Assembly: GCA_002803225.1 (NCBI GenBank)
Contig: NXFV01001693.1
Location: 1 to 40,877, forward strand
Length of the DNA stretch: 40,877 bases
Reading direction: 5' to 3'
From: Gamarada debralockiae
Taxonomy: Eukaryota > Ascomycota > Leotiomycetes > Helotiales > Hyphodiscaceae
The notes below the pieces were generated by a model that saw only the letters and a program-made list of their open reading frames with translations, was not told the DNA's origin and made no database searches. Of this stretch, positions 1 to 11,683 are shown in pieces. The stretch's first letter is position 1. Each line of letters starts with the position of its first letter. Position numbers and translations under genes: made by a program.

Positions 1-95
1 GATTTTCTAAATCATGATGCCTTGATATAAGAATATCTGACTATATTCTTATGATTTTCGGGTCCCGATCGTATTCTTATAGCGAGGTTCTACTG
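1..95. mobile_element. Right end of a pogo/Tc1-mariner-like element
   Basis: Read on the minus strand from 95, the sequence begins CAGTAGAACCTCGCTATAAG and is preceded by TA (96-97). This matches the CAGTA(A/G)AACCT...TATAA terminal inverted repeats of pogo/Fot1-type transposons and resembles the complete MITE at the other end of the window. The subterminal part repeats an ATAAGAATA-type motif three times, typical of transposase-binding repeats. The rest of the element lies outside the window, so whether it is a MITE or an autonomous copy is unknown. Confidence 0.7.
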
Positions 96-97
96 TA

Positions 98-873
98 TAT
101 ATATTTTGTTGGGGCAAAATACTGGCTTCTAGCCACGATGACCATTTTAGCGAAACGCAATTTTTCCCGCGAACCTCCCGATTTGCGGATGTATTTAAAG
201 CTCTTAAGATATTATTAATAACACTAACTTTAAAGCCTAATATAATAAGGTTTTAGCGCCGAGCACGCTAGCGCTCCTTAGAAAAGCGGGCCAAGAATCA
301 AGAATGAGGAAATAGTACCTTTTATGTTGACGACCGTGAGAGGGTGGTAGAAGAAATATACAAGAAGTCCAACTATGCTCGTCGGAACCGAAATGTGCGG
401 GTGGTGTCGTATCGAAGCATGAAAAAATGAAGCTGTAACATGACCTGTAGACTGTTTCTCCACAAGATTGAAAACGTGACTTGGTGTATATGTTCATTGC
501 CCATATGTATAATTTTCAAACTAGGTATCATATTATTCCCAAAACTAAACGCCAAGCAATGCTTTACTTCATGTGGTCCATCAATCTAACTCTAGCTTCA
601 ACTTCCCCAGTCGGACCATGACTATGATGGACTTGACTTTGATACGGGTTCACTTCACCCAACTCCAGCGCTATGCAATGATTTAGTTCCAATTCAAACT
701 CTTTGTGATGGCCAGAGACTCCAGATGAGAGGTGAGACTCCAAGAAAGACCGACAGAAAACTCTAGGAAATGGGGATCGGGTATGGACGAGGAAATACCG
801 AGATATTCACGAAGGAAAAACCCATTGAACGACACGTCCCAGAAAGGCTCGAACGTGGGGAAATGAGGACGAC
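98..873. other. Intergenic spacer, no gene recognised
   Basis: AT-rich spacer between the transposon end and the 3' end of the RTA1-like gene. Short open frames here have no recognisable motif and no plausible splice partners. The part next to 874 should hold the 3' UTR and polyadenylation signals of the RTA1-like gene. Confidence 0.5.
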
Positions 874-2051
874 TTATTGACGGGGCCACTCACGCATATA
901 AATATCACCCTCGTTAGGTCCATACGCCTTATTCGCCGTCGGCTGTCCATTGCCAAATCTCGCCGTCCAATCACCATTCCCCATAGCAGGGCTAGGCTGC
1001 TTAGCCTCAAGAACCTCAGACTTCTTACCCCATCCAGAAAGCTTCCAGCCTTCACGGCCAATAAAGCGGCCAGGGTGGTAGGCCGTCATGATACAGAGGG
1101 CAAAAGTCATCATTGCAGACTCGAAGATCATGAATGTGATTTGGTCATTGGCTAGCTTCGAGCTAAAACCGTGAGCGAGTTCTGCGACACGGTAGGCAGA
1201 TCGAATTAGGATGAAGAAGCTGGCGATGGCAAATGCTGTTTTGGTTAGTGTGGAGGGGAGATGGGAGAGAGAGGAGACGCACCCCAGACGAATGTCTTGT
1301 ATCCTTTGGGCGAAGCTGGGGGTCCTAGGCCGGCAGCCCAGTTTGTAGCTCTCACATAGGATCTATCTTTCTTGACTTTGAGGAAGAATTCTGCTGCGAG
1401 AGACATGAAGAGCACTAAGCTGATGACTTGGAAGGAGAGACCGGCGACCATGATTTGGACACCTTCGTTTCTACCCGCCTTGGTTGCAGCTTGATCAGCG
1501 ATTCCACCACCGACGGATTGGAGAATCAGAGCGATGAGGTCGGAGGTCATGAATGTAATCGAGTAAGCTTTTGGTGAGAGCCGCGAGTTGTGAACCCCGT
1601 AGTACACGATGACTCGGGCAAGAGTGAGGTAAATGGCTGCTGTGAAAAAGACAGGGGCGATTGTTAAGCAGATGATGTTACTATTGAAACATTATTGGCC
1701 CATATCTTCTCATTTCGAGGAATAATCTGTGACTTACACCAAGAAATAGTTTGTATTGAAAACGTTGTAATGCATCGCTATCCGTCCACAATATCCAATA
1801 ACCTCGAGGATCAGGCCAGCGCTCATGGCAAACGAGTAACTCCATGTGCGATAGATGTACACGGAAATGAGCTGGACGAAAAAGAAGAGCGCGAAGAGGA
1901 CTCCATAGATCAAGTTGCCATACAGTGATGGAATGTAAGTTACTGATCCATACATCGTGACATTGCAAAGGGCGGGAGTACACTGTGTTTCGATGAATGA
2001 GATGTTGGGTGCAATACCCGGGAGGTGTAATCCACTGATGTTTTGAGACAT
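874..2051 (-). CDS. RTA1-like seven-transmembrane protein (lipid-translocating exporter family)
   Basis: Three exons: 2051-1738, 1680-1283 and 1235-874, giving 357 aa. The introns (57 and 47 bp) use GTAAGT and GTGCGT donors and CAATAG and AACAG acceptors, and the phases join exactly. RTA1-family hallmarks are visible: an extracellular N-terminus with several Cys and N-x-S/T sites, then helices including YGNLIYGVLFALFFF, the IAPVFFTAAIYLTLARV segment, SDLIALILQSVGGG, and near the C-terminus IFESAMMTFALC followed by HPGRF. Family members are 7-helix membrane proteins of fungi linked to phytosphingosine export or resistance to 7-aminocholesterol and other lipophilic stress; the substrate here cannot be read. 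The cytosolic tail is short and polar. The ATG at 2051 gives the conserved N-terminal length. Confidence 0.93.
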
Positions 2052-2943
2052 TTTGGTTCTGGTTAAAAGAAATTTGAGGAATTACGTTGAGATGTTGAAT
2101 TAGAGGAAAGATCGACCGTTTGTTGTTACAGAGAGAGGAATGGTAAAATACTTATAAATGGGAAAAGACACAGCGGTCTATTCTTTGTCCTGGTCATGAA
2201 TTTGACAGGATCTAATTTGATTTTGGCTAGATGTTTGGTGTTGTTGGTGTTTGTGTGCATGAGGCTGAGCATTCCAAATCCTGCCTTGCCATTCAGCCAA
2301 TGACAGGGGGCTGCGTCTCCTAAAGGATTTATACAGTAAGCCAGCGGCTAAATAACCTGGACGACTTCGCCGTAGATTCATCCTTGACCATTCCTGATGA
2401 GATTTAAGGTGACTTCTGCACGGTTCGTTTCATCTTGAACGAAGTGCGCCTTCGGTACCTTTCTGCTGGTAAATGACAGGATAGCCTTGTTGGCTGAAAA
2501 GGGAACGAAAGTGAGAAGAAATTGAAATTGACCACGAAGTGACCCACGCTGTGCCTCCTGTGCCTCCGAAAACATCAGCCCTCAGACCCTCGGCGACAGG
2601 GAGCGGCCAATTCGTACTTGGGTTCAATCCAGATGCTTCTGACTAATTCTCTGCTCTCAATTTGGGAATAAAGGGGCACAAGAAAAGATGGAGCGGAACT
2701 TAAACTTCCTGGGGGACCTAGAGCTTTAGTCTCGGCGGAGTAGGCTGAAGATACTCCCAAGCCAAGTGATTCTGCCGCAACGGGGTACTTGAGACAAATC
2801 CATATAGGAGCCTCTTCTGTGAATCATGAATTGAGAGTATTCCATCGAGTATGTTCGACGGCCCTATGATACAATCCGTTCTTACCATCTAACCCAAGCA
2901 TCCGGATGAGCACATTCTGTGCCAACTCTATTTCCGGTGTCTT
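2052..2943. other. Spacer: promoter of the RTA1-like gene and 3' region of MGM101
   Basis: Gene-free stretch of about 890 bp between two minus-strand genes. Its left part must contain the RTA1-like promoter and 5' UTR, its right part the MGM101 3' UTR. Open frames at 2178-2760 show no family motif. No repeat or RNA gene seen. Confidence 0.5.
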
Positions 2944-3857
2944 CTATGCGCCAAACTTCGATTCCTTGAATGGGTATCTAACCTCATCGTCCTTCCTTAG
3001 CCATATCTGCTTCTTCTTTTTCGATGGAACATGCTCCACCCAGACTTGCTTGGCCTTCTCCTTCATGAATACTCGTATGTATCGTGGATCCCACAACTCG
3101 CTGGCAACACCAAGATCTTTGCAGCAGCGCATCAATGCATTCGATTTGCAGCCTTCGGTCGCGGTTGGTATGCCTTCGGGAGAGAAATAATCTTGTTCGC
3201 CTCGTGCTACTGATACTAATCTGTAATTCGTACTCAATTAGCTTCTGCGTGCCGCCAGTGAGAGTAGGATCAAACGTACCGCCCATGAGCAACAAGTGCA
3301 TACTCCCTCGTAATGCTCTTCCCAGTAACGATAGTCTCTCCTCTCGGCGCCAATCCCCAGCCTCCAGGCCCAAAGGCCTTGTTCAATATCCTTCTATATT
3401 TTATCTCAGGCAGGTATATGATTCCATCTGGCTTGACCTCCACATCATCGAATGGTATAGGAGCGAGTAGAACATCTGCAGCTTCTTTGGAGAATGGCTG
3501 CGCTGATAAGCCGTGGAATGACCTCGTCCAGTCTACCTGTCGGGTGCCTTCGTCGAGGACCAACGGCTCATCTGCGAGACCTCCAGTCATGTCTTTTATA
3601 GGAGAGACATCGTCGATCGAAGCTTGTTTCGCTTTGGGCGGCGCTTTCGATGGTTCAGCGGCTTTGCGGACGTAGCTGGAAGCTGGGGTTGCTGCATATG
3701 GATACGTCGTAGAAAACGATCTGGAGCTCCGTTGCTGGATTAATCGTGGTAAAGCATCGCAGACCTCCGATCGAACAGAGAATTGTTTCAGCCGTCGAGG
3801 TATTGAAACAGATTTTGATAAACCAGAGTATGCAGCTCTAGGTCCTAACGTCGCCAT
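2944..3857 (-). CDS. MGM101: Mitochondrial genome maintenance protein Mgm101
   Basis: Two exons, 3857-3280 and 3220-2944, joined across a 59-bp intron (donor GTACGT, acceptor TTACAG) in the middle of the conserved [15 protein letters not shown] block; 284 aa, close to the yeast length. Residues 1 to about 75 are Ser/Arg-rich and basic, as expected of a mitochondrial presequence. The conserved core holds [38 protein letters not shown] and the C-terminal [25 protein letters not shown] stretch with its conserved cysteines. Mgm101 is a Rad52-like single-strand annealing protein of the mitochondrial nucleoid, needed for mtDNA recombination and repair. It lies divergent to BPL1 with about 810 bp between start codons. 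Confidence 0.97.
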
Positions 3858-4669
3858 GATTCTCGTTGGTTGATGGATGAATTGGAGGACGCGAGAATCG
3901 CGGGATCTTTCTTTGGAAGTCGCGCCTGGGCCTAGTGGAAGACGGGCATTTCTGGTTCGACAACACCACGAATAAAATTGCTGAAATCATGACGAAAACT
4001 TTTTAAATGACTTGGTAAGGAGGGGAGTTGTCTATGCGTACATATGATCGTACCATACTCTCAAACGCCAGTCCCTCTACCCAATTAAAGTACAACTTTC
4101 GCCACCACCTCAAGCATCCTTCATCTCGGTCCTCTTGTCATTCTGCTGCTTCTTCCAACAAGCCTTGAAATTTTCTAACTATATCCCAGAAACATCCATC
4201 AGCTTCCTCTTCTCTCAAGCAAATCTCCATTGCAGTGGACGGAGCACGTGATAAGCCATCAGAAGCAAATCGCTAAATCTCTCACCTCTTGCTTGCATTC
4301 TCTCCAATCCTTCTTCTCAAAATAGCAATCGTTCATCTTTGTATTCTCCGCTACGACATTGTAAGAATATGATCACCGAACACCGAATCTCGGGTCCGTT
4401 AACTGACCGGCACACCCTGTGCTAAAGATCCGCTTGTCCCTGTGGCGAGCATTTAGTGTTGGGATTCCCCTCGTTGAGGATTGAAATTCTCACCAGTCAT
4501 CCGGCTCATCGTCTCCAGCTTGAGTGGCGGCCGTTTTTGAATCGCTCTCGGACTTCGACATTGTCTTGTTGGTTGTATTTGGGAGGGATTCTGTAGATTT
4601 TTCGGACGGAATTGAGCTTTTTACGGTTCGTACCTAGTGGAAGCTCGGTTGAGTCCGCGGGGACCAGAG
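3858..4669. promoter_or_regulatory. Divergent promoter region MGM101 / BPL1
   Basis: About 810 bp separating the divergent starts of MGM101 (3857, -) and BPL1 (4670, +). It contains pyrimidine-rich tracts (about 4120-4340) typical of fungal promoters and a CACGTG E-box inside GCACGTGATAAG near 4244. No coding frame recognised. Function as a shared promoter is inferred from position only. Confidence 0.5.
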
Positions 4670-6921
4670 ATGGCGGCGAGGAAGATGAACGTCCTGGTTT
4701 ATTCAGGTATTTGGCCCCAAAGAATGAAAGCAACGTCTCTAAGCGAATCGGTAGGCAATGGGAGTACAGTCGAATCTGTCCGGCACTGTTTGTATACATT
4801 ACGGCGTCTGCTCTCACCCAATTACGCCGTAATTCCCGTGACCGACACAGTCATCATGAAAGAGCCGTGGACAGCCTCCTGTGCCCTTCTTGTTTTCCCT
4901 GGTGGCGCTGATATGGGCTATTGTCGATCTCTGAACGGCGAAGGAAATCGTATCATCGCGCAATATGTTCGTCGAGGTGGCGCCTACCTTGGATTTTGCG
5001 CGGGAGGCTACTACGGTAGTTCAAGATGCGAATTCGAAGTGGGAAACCGGGTGTTGGAAGTTATTGGACCACGTGAACTCGGATTTTTCCCGGGAACCTG
5101 TCGAGGTTGCGCTTTCAAGGGCTTCGTATATCACAGTGAAGCTGGAGCAAGGGCCGTGGAGTTGAAAGTTGAAAAGGAATCGTTCAAGGATGGCCTTATT
5201 CCGGAAACATTCCGTTCTTATTACAACGGAGGAGGAGTCTTTGTCGATGCTGGCAAATTCGCGGTTAAAGGTGTCGAGATTCTAGCTACCTATACAGATC
5301 CGCTCGATTGTGAAGGAGGAGAGGGTCCAGCGGCCATTGTGTACCGCAAAGTCGGCGAGGGTAACGTGTTATTGACGGGAACTCATCCAGAGTAAGTATT
5401 CTCACTCCCCCATTCATCACTCACTCACGTTATTATAGATTTGCTGCCGTTAACCTTGATCCGAAATGCTCGGTTCCAGGCTATGCAAATCTTGTGAAGG
5501 TACTGGCCGACGACGACGAACCACGAACCAACTTCCTCAAGGCATGTTTGACCAAACTAGGGTTGATAGTCAGCCAGGAAACAACTTCGGTACCTTCCCT
5601 TTCTCGCCTACATCTTTCATCCCTACATCACTTTCTCATTCCTGAATTACTCTCATCGTGGGAGGAAATCATCACCAAGGAAGACGGTGAAGAATACATC
5701 AAAGGAGAGAACGATACTTTCCATCTCGAGAAACAAGATTCGAGATGGTCTCTAGGCTCTCTAGTCAAGTCACTTCCTATGCGAGGTATTTCTGGCACCA
5801 AAGAAGAGAACAAGGCTGACCAAGTGGATGGCGCTGGTTCGGGTGACAGAATTATCGACTATGATGCGATCGCGAAGCGTCTCATTCCACATGAGACAGA
5901 TTGGCCAGGGACGAAAGAAACGCCTTGTTTTAATCATCACTCGTTCTATGGGAACTTGAAAGCGTATCAGCAGGAGAGATCGAGCGAGGCGGAGGAGTTT
6001 GGCAAGTATCTCATGTACGGGGAGGTGGTCACCAGTACCAACACGATGTTGGAGAAGTAATTTCCACAGTTCTGTTCTTGCCATGATTTGTGCTGACCCG
6101 AAACAGGAACACAAAACTACTTTCAAATCTCCCAACAGGCTTCACCTTGACAGCCACCACCCAAGTAGCCGGTCGAGGTCGCGGTTCCAACGTTTGGGTA
6201 TCACCAACCGGCTCCTTGGTCTTCTCAGTATGCATGAAGCACGCAATGCTACTCAGCAACACCGCTCCCGTCGTGTTCATACAATATCTAGCAGCCATTG
6301 CGATTGTGGAAGGCATTCAATCTTACGATCAAGGCTACCAAAACGTTCCTGTCAAGTTGAAGTGGCCAAATGACATCTGTGAGCTTGGATATCAAACCCT
6401 ACCATTTAATCTATGAGTTATTGACTTTAGAAGATGCACAAGATCCCACTAAACCCGGCAAAAAAGAATACGTAAAAATCGGCGGTATCCTGGTAAACTC
6501 CTCCTACTCATCCGGAAACTACGACCTCGTCGTCGGGATTGGTATAAACACCACAAACACCGCACCCACCACCTCCCTCAACGCTCTCCTTCCACCCTCT
6601 CTCGCTCCTTTCACACTCGAAAAACTTCTTGCCCGTATCCTCACAAAATTCGAGACCATCTATACAAGTTTCTGCCGCACGGGCTTTGATCAAAAGCTTG
6701 AGGAGATGTATTATAAGCATTGGTTACATACGGATCAGATTGTGACTGTGGAGACGGAGGGAGGCGCGAGAGCGAGGATTAAGGGTATCACGAGAAATTG
6801 GGGATTGCTGAGGGCAGAGGAGCTGGGGTGGGAGGATAGGCCCACGGGGAAGGTGTGGGAGTTGCAGAGTGATAGTAATAGCTTTGACTTCTTTAAGGGG
6901 TTGTTGAAGAGGAAGATATAG
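4670..6921 (+). CDS. BPL1: Biotin--protein ligase (holocarboxylase synthetase)
   Basis: Four exons: 4670-5391, 5439-6056, 6107-6378 and 6434-6921; 699 aa, like yeast Bpl1 (690). Introns are 47, 50 and 55 bp. The N-terminal half is the glutamine-amidotransferase-like domain (MNVLVYSG, VFPGGADMGYC, FCAGGYYGS, ILATYTDPLDCEGG). The C-terminal half is the ligase: a conserved YGEVVTSTNTMLEKN start, biotin/ATP loop TTQVAGRGRGSNVW, then GSLVFS, LKWPNDIY with the catalytic lysine and KIGGILV, followed by VVGIGINTTN. The enzyme makes biotinyl-5'-AMP and biotinylates acetyl-CoA carboxylase and pyruvate carboxylase. ATG 4670 is the first in-frame ATG; ATG 4685, giving MNVLVYSG as in yeast, is an alternative. 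The third intron needs an AAG acceptor (6431-6433) because the upstream TAG would create a stop. Confidence 0.96.
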
Positions 6922-7297
6922 TCAGTACTCTGTCAGGTATGTGAGAGTTCTAGTTGACCTTTTTACAATGTCCAAATCTGGCATAGGTCACGCGACCAGG
7001 CTGCATACAAAAGTCAGCAAGGCTGAGCTGAAATAAAAGTGCTTTTTGAGAGACCTAGCCAATGATCACTGTTCGAAATGGTCTTGTGACACTGCGGCAT
7101 AATGCGGTGCCGTTTAAGTTCTTCTGTTAATTCTTGAAATTGAGCAGAACCACTCCGAGTGCTTGGCTGCGCATCACCAGGGGCGATTCTTGAGAGACTT
7201 GACGCGTTAGCACCCAGCAGTGCGTCTCCATGTTCTGACATATCTAGCCCCAAGTAAGCTCAGAGCTGCGAGTATACTTCATCGCTTTTACGCAGCC
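6922..7297. other. Spacer between BPL1 and a pseudogene
   Basis: About 375 bp without a recognisable gene. It holds the BPL1 3' UTR and perhaps the dead promoter of the pseudogene that follows. The short minus-strand frame near 7014-7253 shows no motif. Confidence 0.45.
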
Positions 7298-9365
7298 ATG
7301 TTGTCTCTTTTGATCTCTCTGCTGATCCTCCGAGACACAAGCGCGGCTCCAATCCAAAACGTCACAGTCTCGCAAACTCAGATAGCGCCTTCCTGCGTCG
7401 ACGATCCTACTGGTCGAGGAACTTAGAACCTACTGTGGTCATACTCTTTCACATTAGGTCTCTGTGTATGGAATTTCATACATCTCAATCTTCCTTCGCC
7501 TCACTACAAACTCTGGGTGCGATAGGTCAGAAAGATCAAATGGCTCTTCATTGCTTAATAGCTCCTGAGTTCGTAGTATCTGTCGCTTTCTATCGGTGGT
7601 TGATGGTGGCGTGGTTTCTGGGGAATTTGAGAGAGGCCATGGGGAGTATTATGAGGCATATCCAGAGGTAGGTCATTCAATCACCCCAGATCAAATTTTT
7701 CGAGCTAATGTAGAGTCGTTGAGTAGAAAAATTCCGAAGCTGAAACAGTCACAGAATCCTTTAATATGACTTACGCATATTTTGCGATAGTGGTAGGTTT
7801 TGCACTCGACGTCAAACATCTCCACAATGCGCTTTCTCGGGCTACGGTTACGCCAAACGGGATGGTGTTCTTGGCCAGCCAGGACATTTCGTCAAGCAAA
7901 CTAAAGAAGCCATTGAAGATAAGAGTAAAGCAAGCTATTTTCCAGGTATTGTGGCTGGCCGGCCAAGTCATCGAGAGAAAGGTTGCTGAATTTCCTGTTA
8001 CGCTACTCGAGGTTCATACTTTGGTCATGTCTTTTGCGCTCTCATCATGTACATTCTATGGATATCGAAGCCGTTAGATATCGCGGAGCCGACGATTATA
8101 GCTGCAAACGAATTTGAGGGTGTTGCGGCATACATGGTTTGTGTCACTTCATTTCAGCACCTTGATGGAACAAAGCTAGAAGCTGGTTCGCTAAATTCAA
8201 AAGAGGTTAAAAGAGGATCCTCAGACGCGCATCTATTTCAATGGTACGGGAGCTTAGAAAACTGTCGACATGGGTAAAGAAGATACGCTAACGCAAGTGG
8301 CAAAAGAGAGCAGCAATCTGGAAGATCCTAGAATCGTCACCCATTTCAAATGACAGTGCCTGGATAAAAACGGTCAGGTTCACCAATGCACATTTCTTAG
8401 TCCTGCAAACAAATGGGCTCCAAGTTTCGGCTGAAAAGTTGAATGCGGGTTGGTTAGTGGTCAAGCGCTTCAGTCTGACTTGGGGCCTAAATTCCATCTG
8501 AAGAGACACGAGAGTACTGTCTATTGGAATGATGGCAATAGTAAAACGGAGTGGTCGGGTTCTTGGAATAGCGGACTCGAAATTGCGCTTTCACAGGAGA
8601 ATCTTAGACGCCTTGACCTTACTGGAACCTCATCTCGAAAATCCTAAATGCGGGCGTCCAAATTTCCCAGGCGCAGCTTCGATTGCATACGCTAATACCA
8701 ATCCGAAAAATTTGCCTTGACGCCTTAGAAGTTAGTTTGTCGATGGCGAAAGAGAAATGGCTCCGCTTCTTTGCGACAGAAGGCTCAATGGTCCGCTAAA
8801 CATCAGTCCGATGCCTTCGACAGATTCGGCAGCATATCTGGAGATGGAATATACAAGAGAGACCTCGTACTCATACTTGGAATCACCTTGATTCAAGGAG
8901 CTTATGGAGGTGTGCATCTTGGTGCTTTAAGCATCATGTTTCCCTCGTCTAAAGAGAAATTGATGTGGAAAATTGCGTGCTACTCTTTACTTGGAATCAC
9001 TGCATTTTGGGGTGTAATTCTTTTGCTGTTTTTACGGATGTTTGTTCTTCAGTATCATCACTTTCCTTCGATGCATCCAAAGTGGAAAGCTCTCTCCCGT
9101 ATCAAGCTTCCTCCTTTAGTGCTACAGATCCTTTCTTTAATCAACAAAGCCCTTTCCCACGCGTCTGTGGGTATTTCGGGGAATCCTGTTTGTCATATTC
9201 ATGGCTGTTGTGCTTGGATTACTGCTGCTGTTTCTTTGGTCGAGAGCATATATTGTTGTGGAGTCTTTCATCTCGATTCGGCGTGTTCCTGTTGGCGTCT
9301 ACCAAACACCCCGGGCTAATGTCATGGCGTACTTCCCCCCATTTATAAAGTCTATTTATGGGTAG
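7298..9365 (+). pseudogene. Decayed fungal multi-pass membrane protein gene
   Basis: Fragments in shifting frames follow the order of a fungal membrane-protein family I recognise by pattern but cannot name. A signal-like start (MLSLLISLLIL...SAAP) is followed by CVDDPTGRGT, a TAG where Trp is expected, NLLWS, LNLPSPH, then a frameshift to LIAPEFVV. Next come MTYAYFAIVVGFALD, a run ending in LWLAGQVIERKVAEFPVTLLEVHTL, a frameshift to CALIMYILWISKPLD, later YGGVHLGALSIMFPSSKEKLMWKIACYSLLG, and finally, in another frame, YIVVESFISIRRVPVGVY...FPPF. At least three frame changes and several in-frame stops make an intact product impossible. Intact relatives carry N-terminal signal peptides and several C-terminal helices; their function is unknown to me. 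Confidence 0.8.
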
Positions 9366-9557
9366 CTTCTTTAGAGCAACAGGTTATCTTTTCGAGCCTG
9401 CAATTTCCTTGGCTGTTCAGAGATTATGGATGAGATCCCAAAATTCACAAGGTTCACGGAGTGAAGAAATTGCGAAGTGGATTTGGACCAAAGTTTCATC
9501 AGACATTGAAGCTCTATCCGATTTGCTCTATCTTGAACGCAACTCTAACATCCTCCA

Positions 9558-11683
9558 CTATCCCGTGACAGGAAAGCCAAAATCACCCTCAGGATACGGA
9601 TGCAGGAGATTCCCCAGCTCAACCTCCTGCGTCAACCAAGCATCCAAACCCTCCCAAATCGAATCATCAAGCATCATAGGATCCAGCATCAACGTCGGAT
9701 CAAGCGGCATCATTCCTCCAGTATCTATCGGGTGATCCACCGCGACTTGAGCATTGTTCTCAGCAGTCGCCTCCTTCTCTCTTTGTCTTGCTCTCAGCCA
9801 GCCTACCATCTCCATCACGTCGGCAACTATGGATAAAGGCAGGCGTTTGTTCACTCGAGTGAATTCTGCCAATGTTCCCTGCAGTTCAGCATTTGCGAGA
9901 AGCGAAATAATTCGGGCGATTCGGGCGGGTTCATCGAGGGAGTGTGTTGACCATGTTTGCAGTGTTGAGTACACGAGACGAATGCCGTTACGGGCGAGTT
10001 CGGACTCGGCCGGAGGAACTTGAGGACTGACGGCGAGGAATTTGAGGAGGTAGAAGCCACTGCTTAGGAGGATCCAGAACATGTGTTTGGGGAACGTACG
10101 GTATGGGGTTTCTTGAGGTGTGTTGCCGGCGAGCGACGAGTAGAGATGGGCGATTCGAACTGCAGTCTCGAAGCCGAGGTACCATATCGATTTGACCTGG
10201 AGATCGACGTGATGATCTAGTATGCTTGTTGTCGTCTCTCCAAGGATGGAGAAGGCGTAGAGACTTAATCTTGCGCCTAGGAAGTTGATTTCCAGGTGCG
10301 GACTCGATGATGCTAAGACTTGCTCCGCTAGGATCTTGAGCTCGCGGTCAAACATCAGGATCAGTGAGCTTTTGACAAGGGAGCCGCCTCTTTGGCTCAT
10401 TGTTGCTGAAAATCGGGCAACGTTGCGTTCTATCTCGAATTGGATTGTTAATGGATCTGGAGAATTATATAAAGGACTCGGCCTAGAGAATTCGTTCAGG
10501 TCCATTGCCGGTCTAATAAGATTTGGAAGTCCAAGATCTGAGCTCAAACTAGACATTTCAGTCAGTGTTGGAGGAGGTACGTCAGGAGATAAAGAGTCTA
10601 AACTCACAAAGTACTAACGATATAACAGCCAAGCCATGTTCTTCGACGAATCTCCATATCCTGAGCGGAAAACTGGCTGAAGTCATACTCCCAGGTGGCA
10701 TCAGACTGGTGGAGTCCCATACGTATTGCGGCACTCAAAGCGAATCCACAGTAGTTCCAACTCGAATCGAGGAGCTGTTTCCGAACCGGGATTGGCCAGA
10801 GGCAGAAGAGAAGAAGTGCGTGGATGGTTTGTATCGAGCGAACGGGTTGAAGCAGGTGACGGGCGAGAAGTGTCCGGTATGGTTCAACAAGATTGTCGGG
10901 ATGGTGTGAAGTGATCAGAACAATTGTCCAGAATAATAATGGACTGTTCTGATGCATATTATTGATGGATATTCTGGTGTCGAGGATTGGGAGGTGCGGC
11001 ATGTAGTACTTGATAAAACTAGGTGCACGTCAGAGGAAGCTTCTCCTATGTTTGATGGGACTTTCATACTGTCTAAACAGCTCTGAGATTTGCAGAGCAT
11101 TCAAATAATACCCCTCAAGGCTTTGAAACGACACCTGAGAGGAGGCATTGTCGAGTTCATCGAGCCCGAAGGGATTTCCAGTATCTAATTGAGCCAGACT
11201 TCCGCCATTTTGAGGAAAACTATTCGTCCTTTGCGGGTCCGTTAGTGGAGAAGCTGGAGACGCGGAATCGTCTTCTTGAAAACTTCTTGCTCTCTTAATC
11301 CGATCCAACTCCTTCGTGACTTCTTCAAGCCTCCTTTTTACAATGGTTAGTCAGCAAGTCTCGGATAGGAGAAGACCCCACTTGCCCTCTGACAGGAGTT
11401 CTCTTGAACGTCGCGTCCGTCCTACACTCCTTATGCTGCTTTCGACAATTCGAACACGGCGCTGGAAACACTTCCCCGGCATTACATTTCACCTATTCTT
11501 GTTAGCAACTTGCTCTGCACTTTCTTTGAAAAGGAAACTCGCTTTGCTTTGTCGGCAATTCGTGCACGAGGCTCGTTTCGCTCTGGACCTGGCCTCCCGA
11601 CTTGACTTCCCGTTCGGCATTGGAGGAATTAGGGGGTCGTCCTTGCCCATGAGTTTGATACTCTCATCGGTTAGCATATTCAT
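9558..11683 (-). CDS. Zn2Cys6 transcription factor with fungal-specific regulatory domain (Leu3/War1-like spacing)
   Basis: Five exons: 11683-11543, 11492-11386, 11333-11070, 11018-10608 and 10548-9558; 637 aa. The binuclear zinc cluster has all six cysteines (C40, C43, C50, C60, C63, C70; spacing X2-X6-X9-X2-X6) and the CRxxKxKC signature, followed by a basic linker and the coiled-coil-like RLEEVTKELDRIKR. The middle homology region follows: ELFRHFIKYYMPHLPILD, SPLLFWTIV, then RIGLHQSD-like and RRRTWLGCYI blocks. The tail contains acidic and Met/Leu-rich segments that may act in activation. Introns 1 (50 bp, donor GCGAGT) and 2 (52 bp, donor GCAAGT) are GC-AG; introns 3 and 4 are GT-AG. It is a nuclear DNA-binding regulator and its targets are unknown. 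The first ATG is 11683. Confidence 0.93.
11334..11385 (-). other. Second GC-AG intron of the Zn2Cys6 gene
   Basis: 52-bp intron with the consensus GC donor GG|GCAAGT, branch region CTGACTAAC and acceptor AAAAAG. The join gives TPVRG-RLEEV. The alternative donor GTGGGG just downstream would lead into an immediate stop. Confidence 0.8.
11493..11542 (-). other. GC-AG intron inside the zinc-cluster coding region
   Basis: 50-bp intron with donor AAA|GCGAGT, branch point GCTAAC about 10 nt before the acceptor AATAG. It joins CTNCRQSK to VKCNAG, restoring the C-X2-C-X6-C spacing. No GT donor in the segment gives the right phase. Confidence 0.8.

Noticed and set aside
10565..10909. 114-codon plus-strand frame over the Zn2Cys6 gene
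   Set aside because: Antisense to the middle homology region, whose frame and splice phases are well supported.
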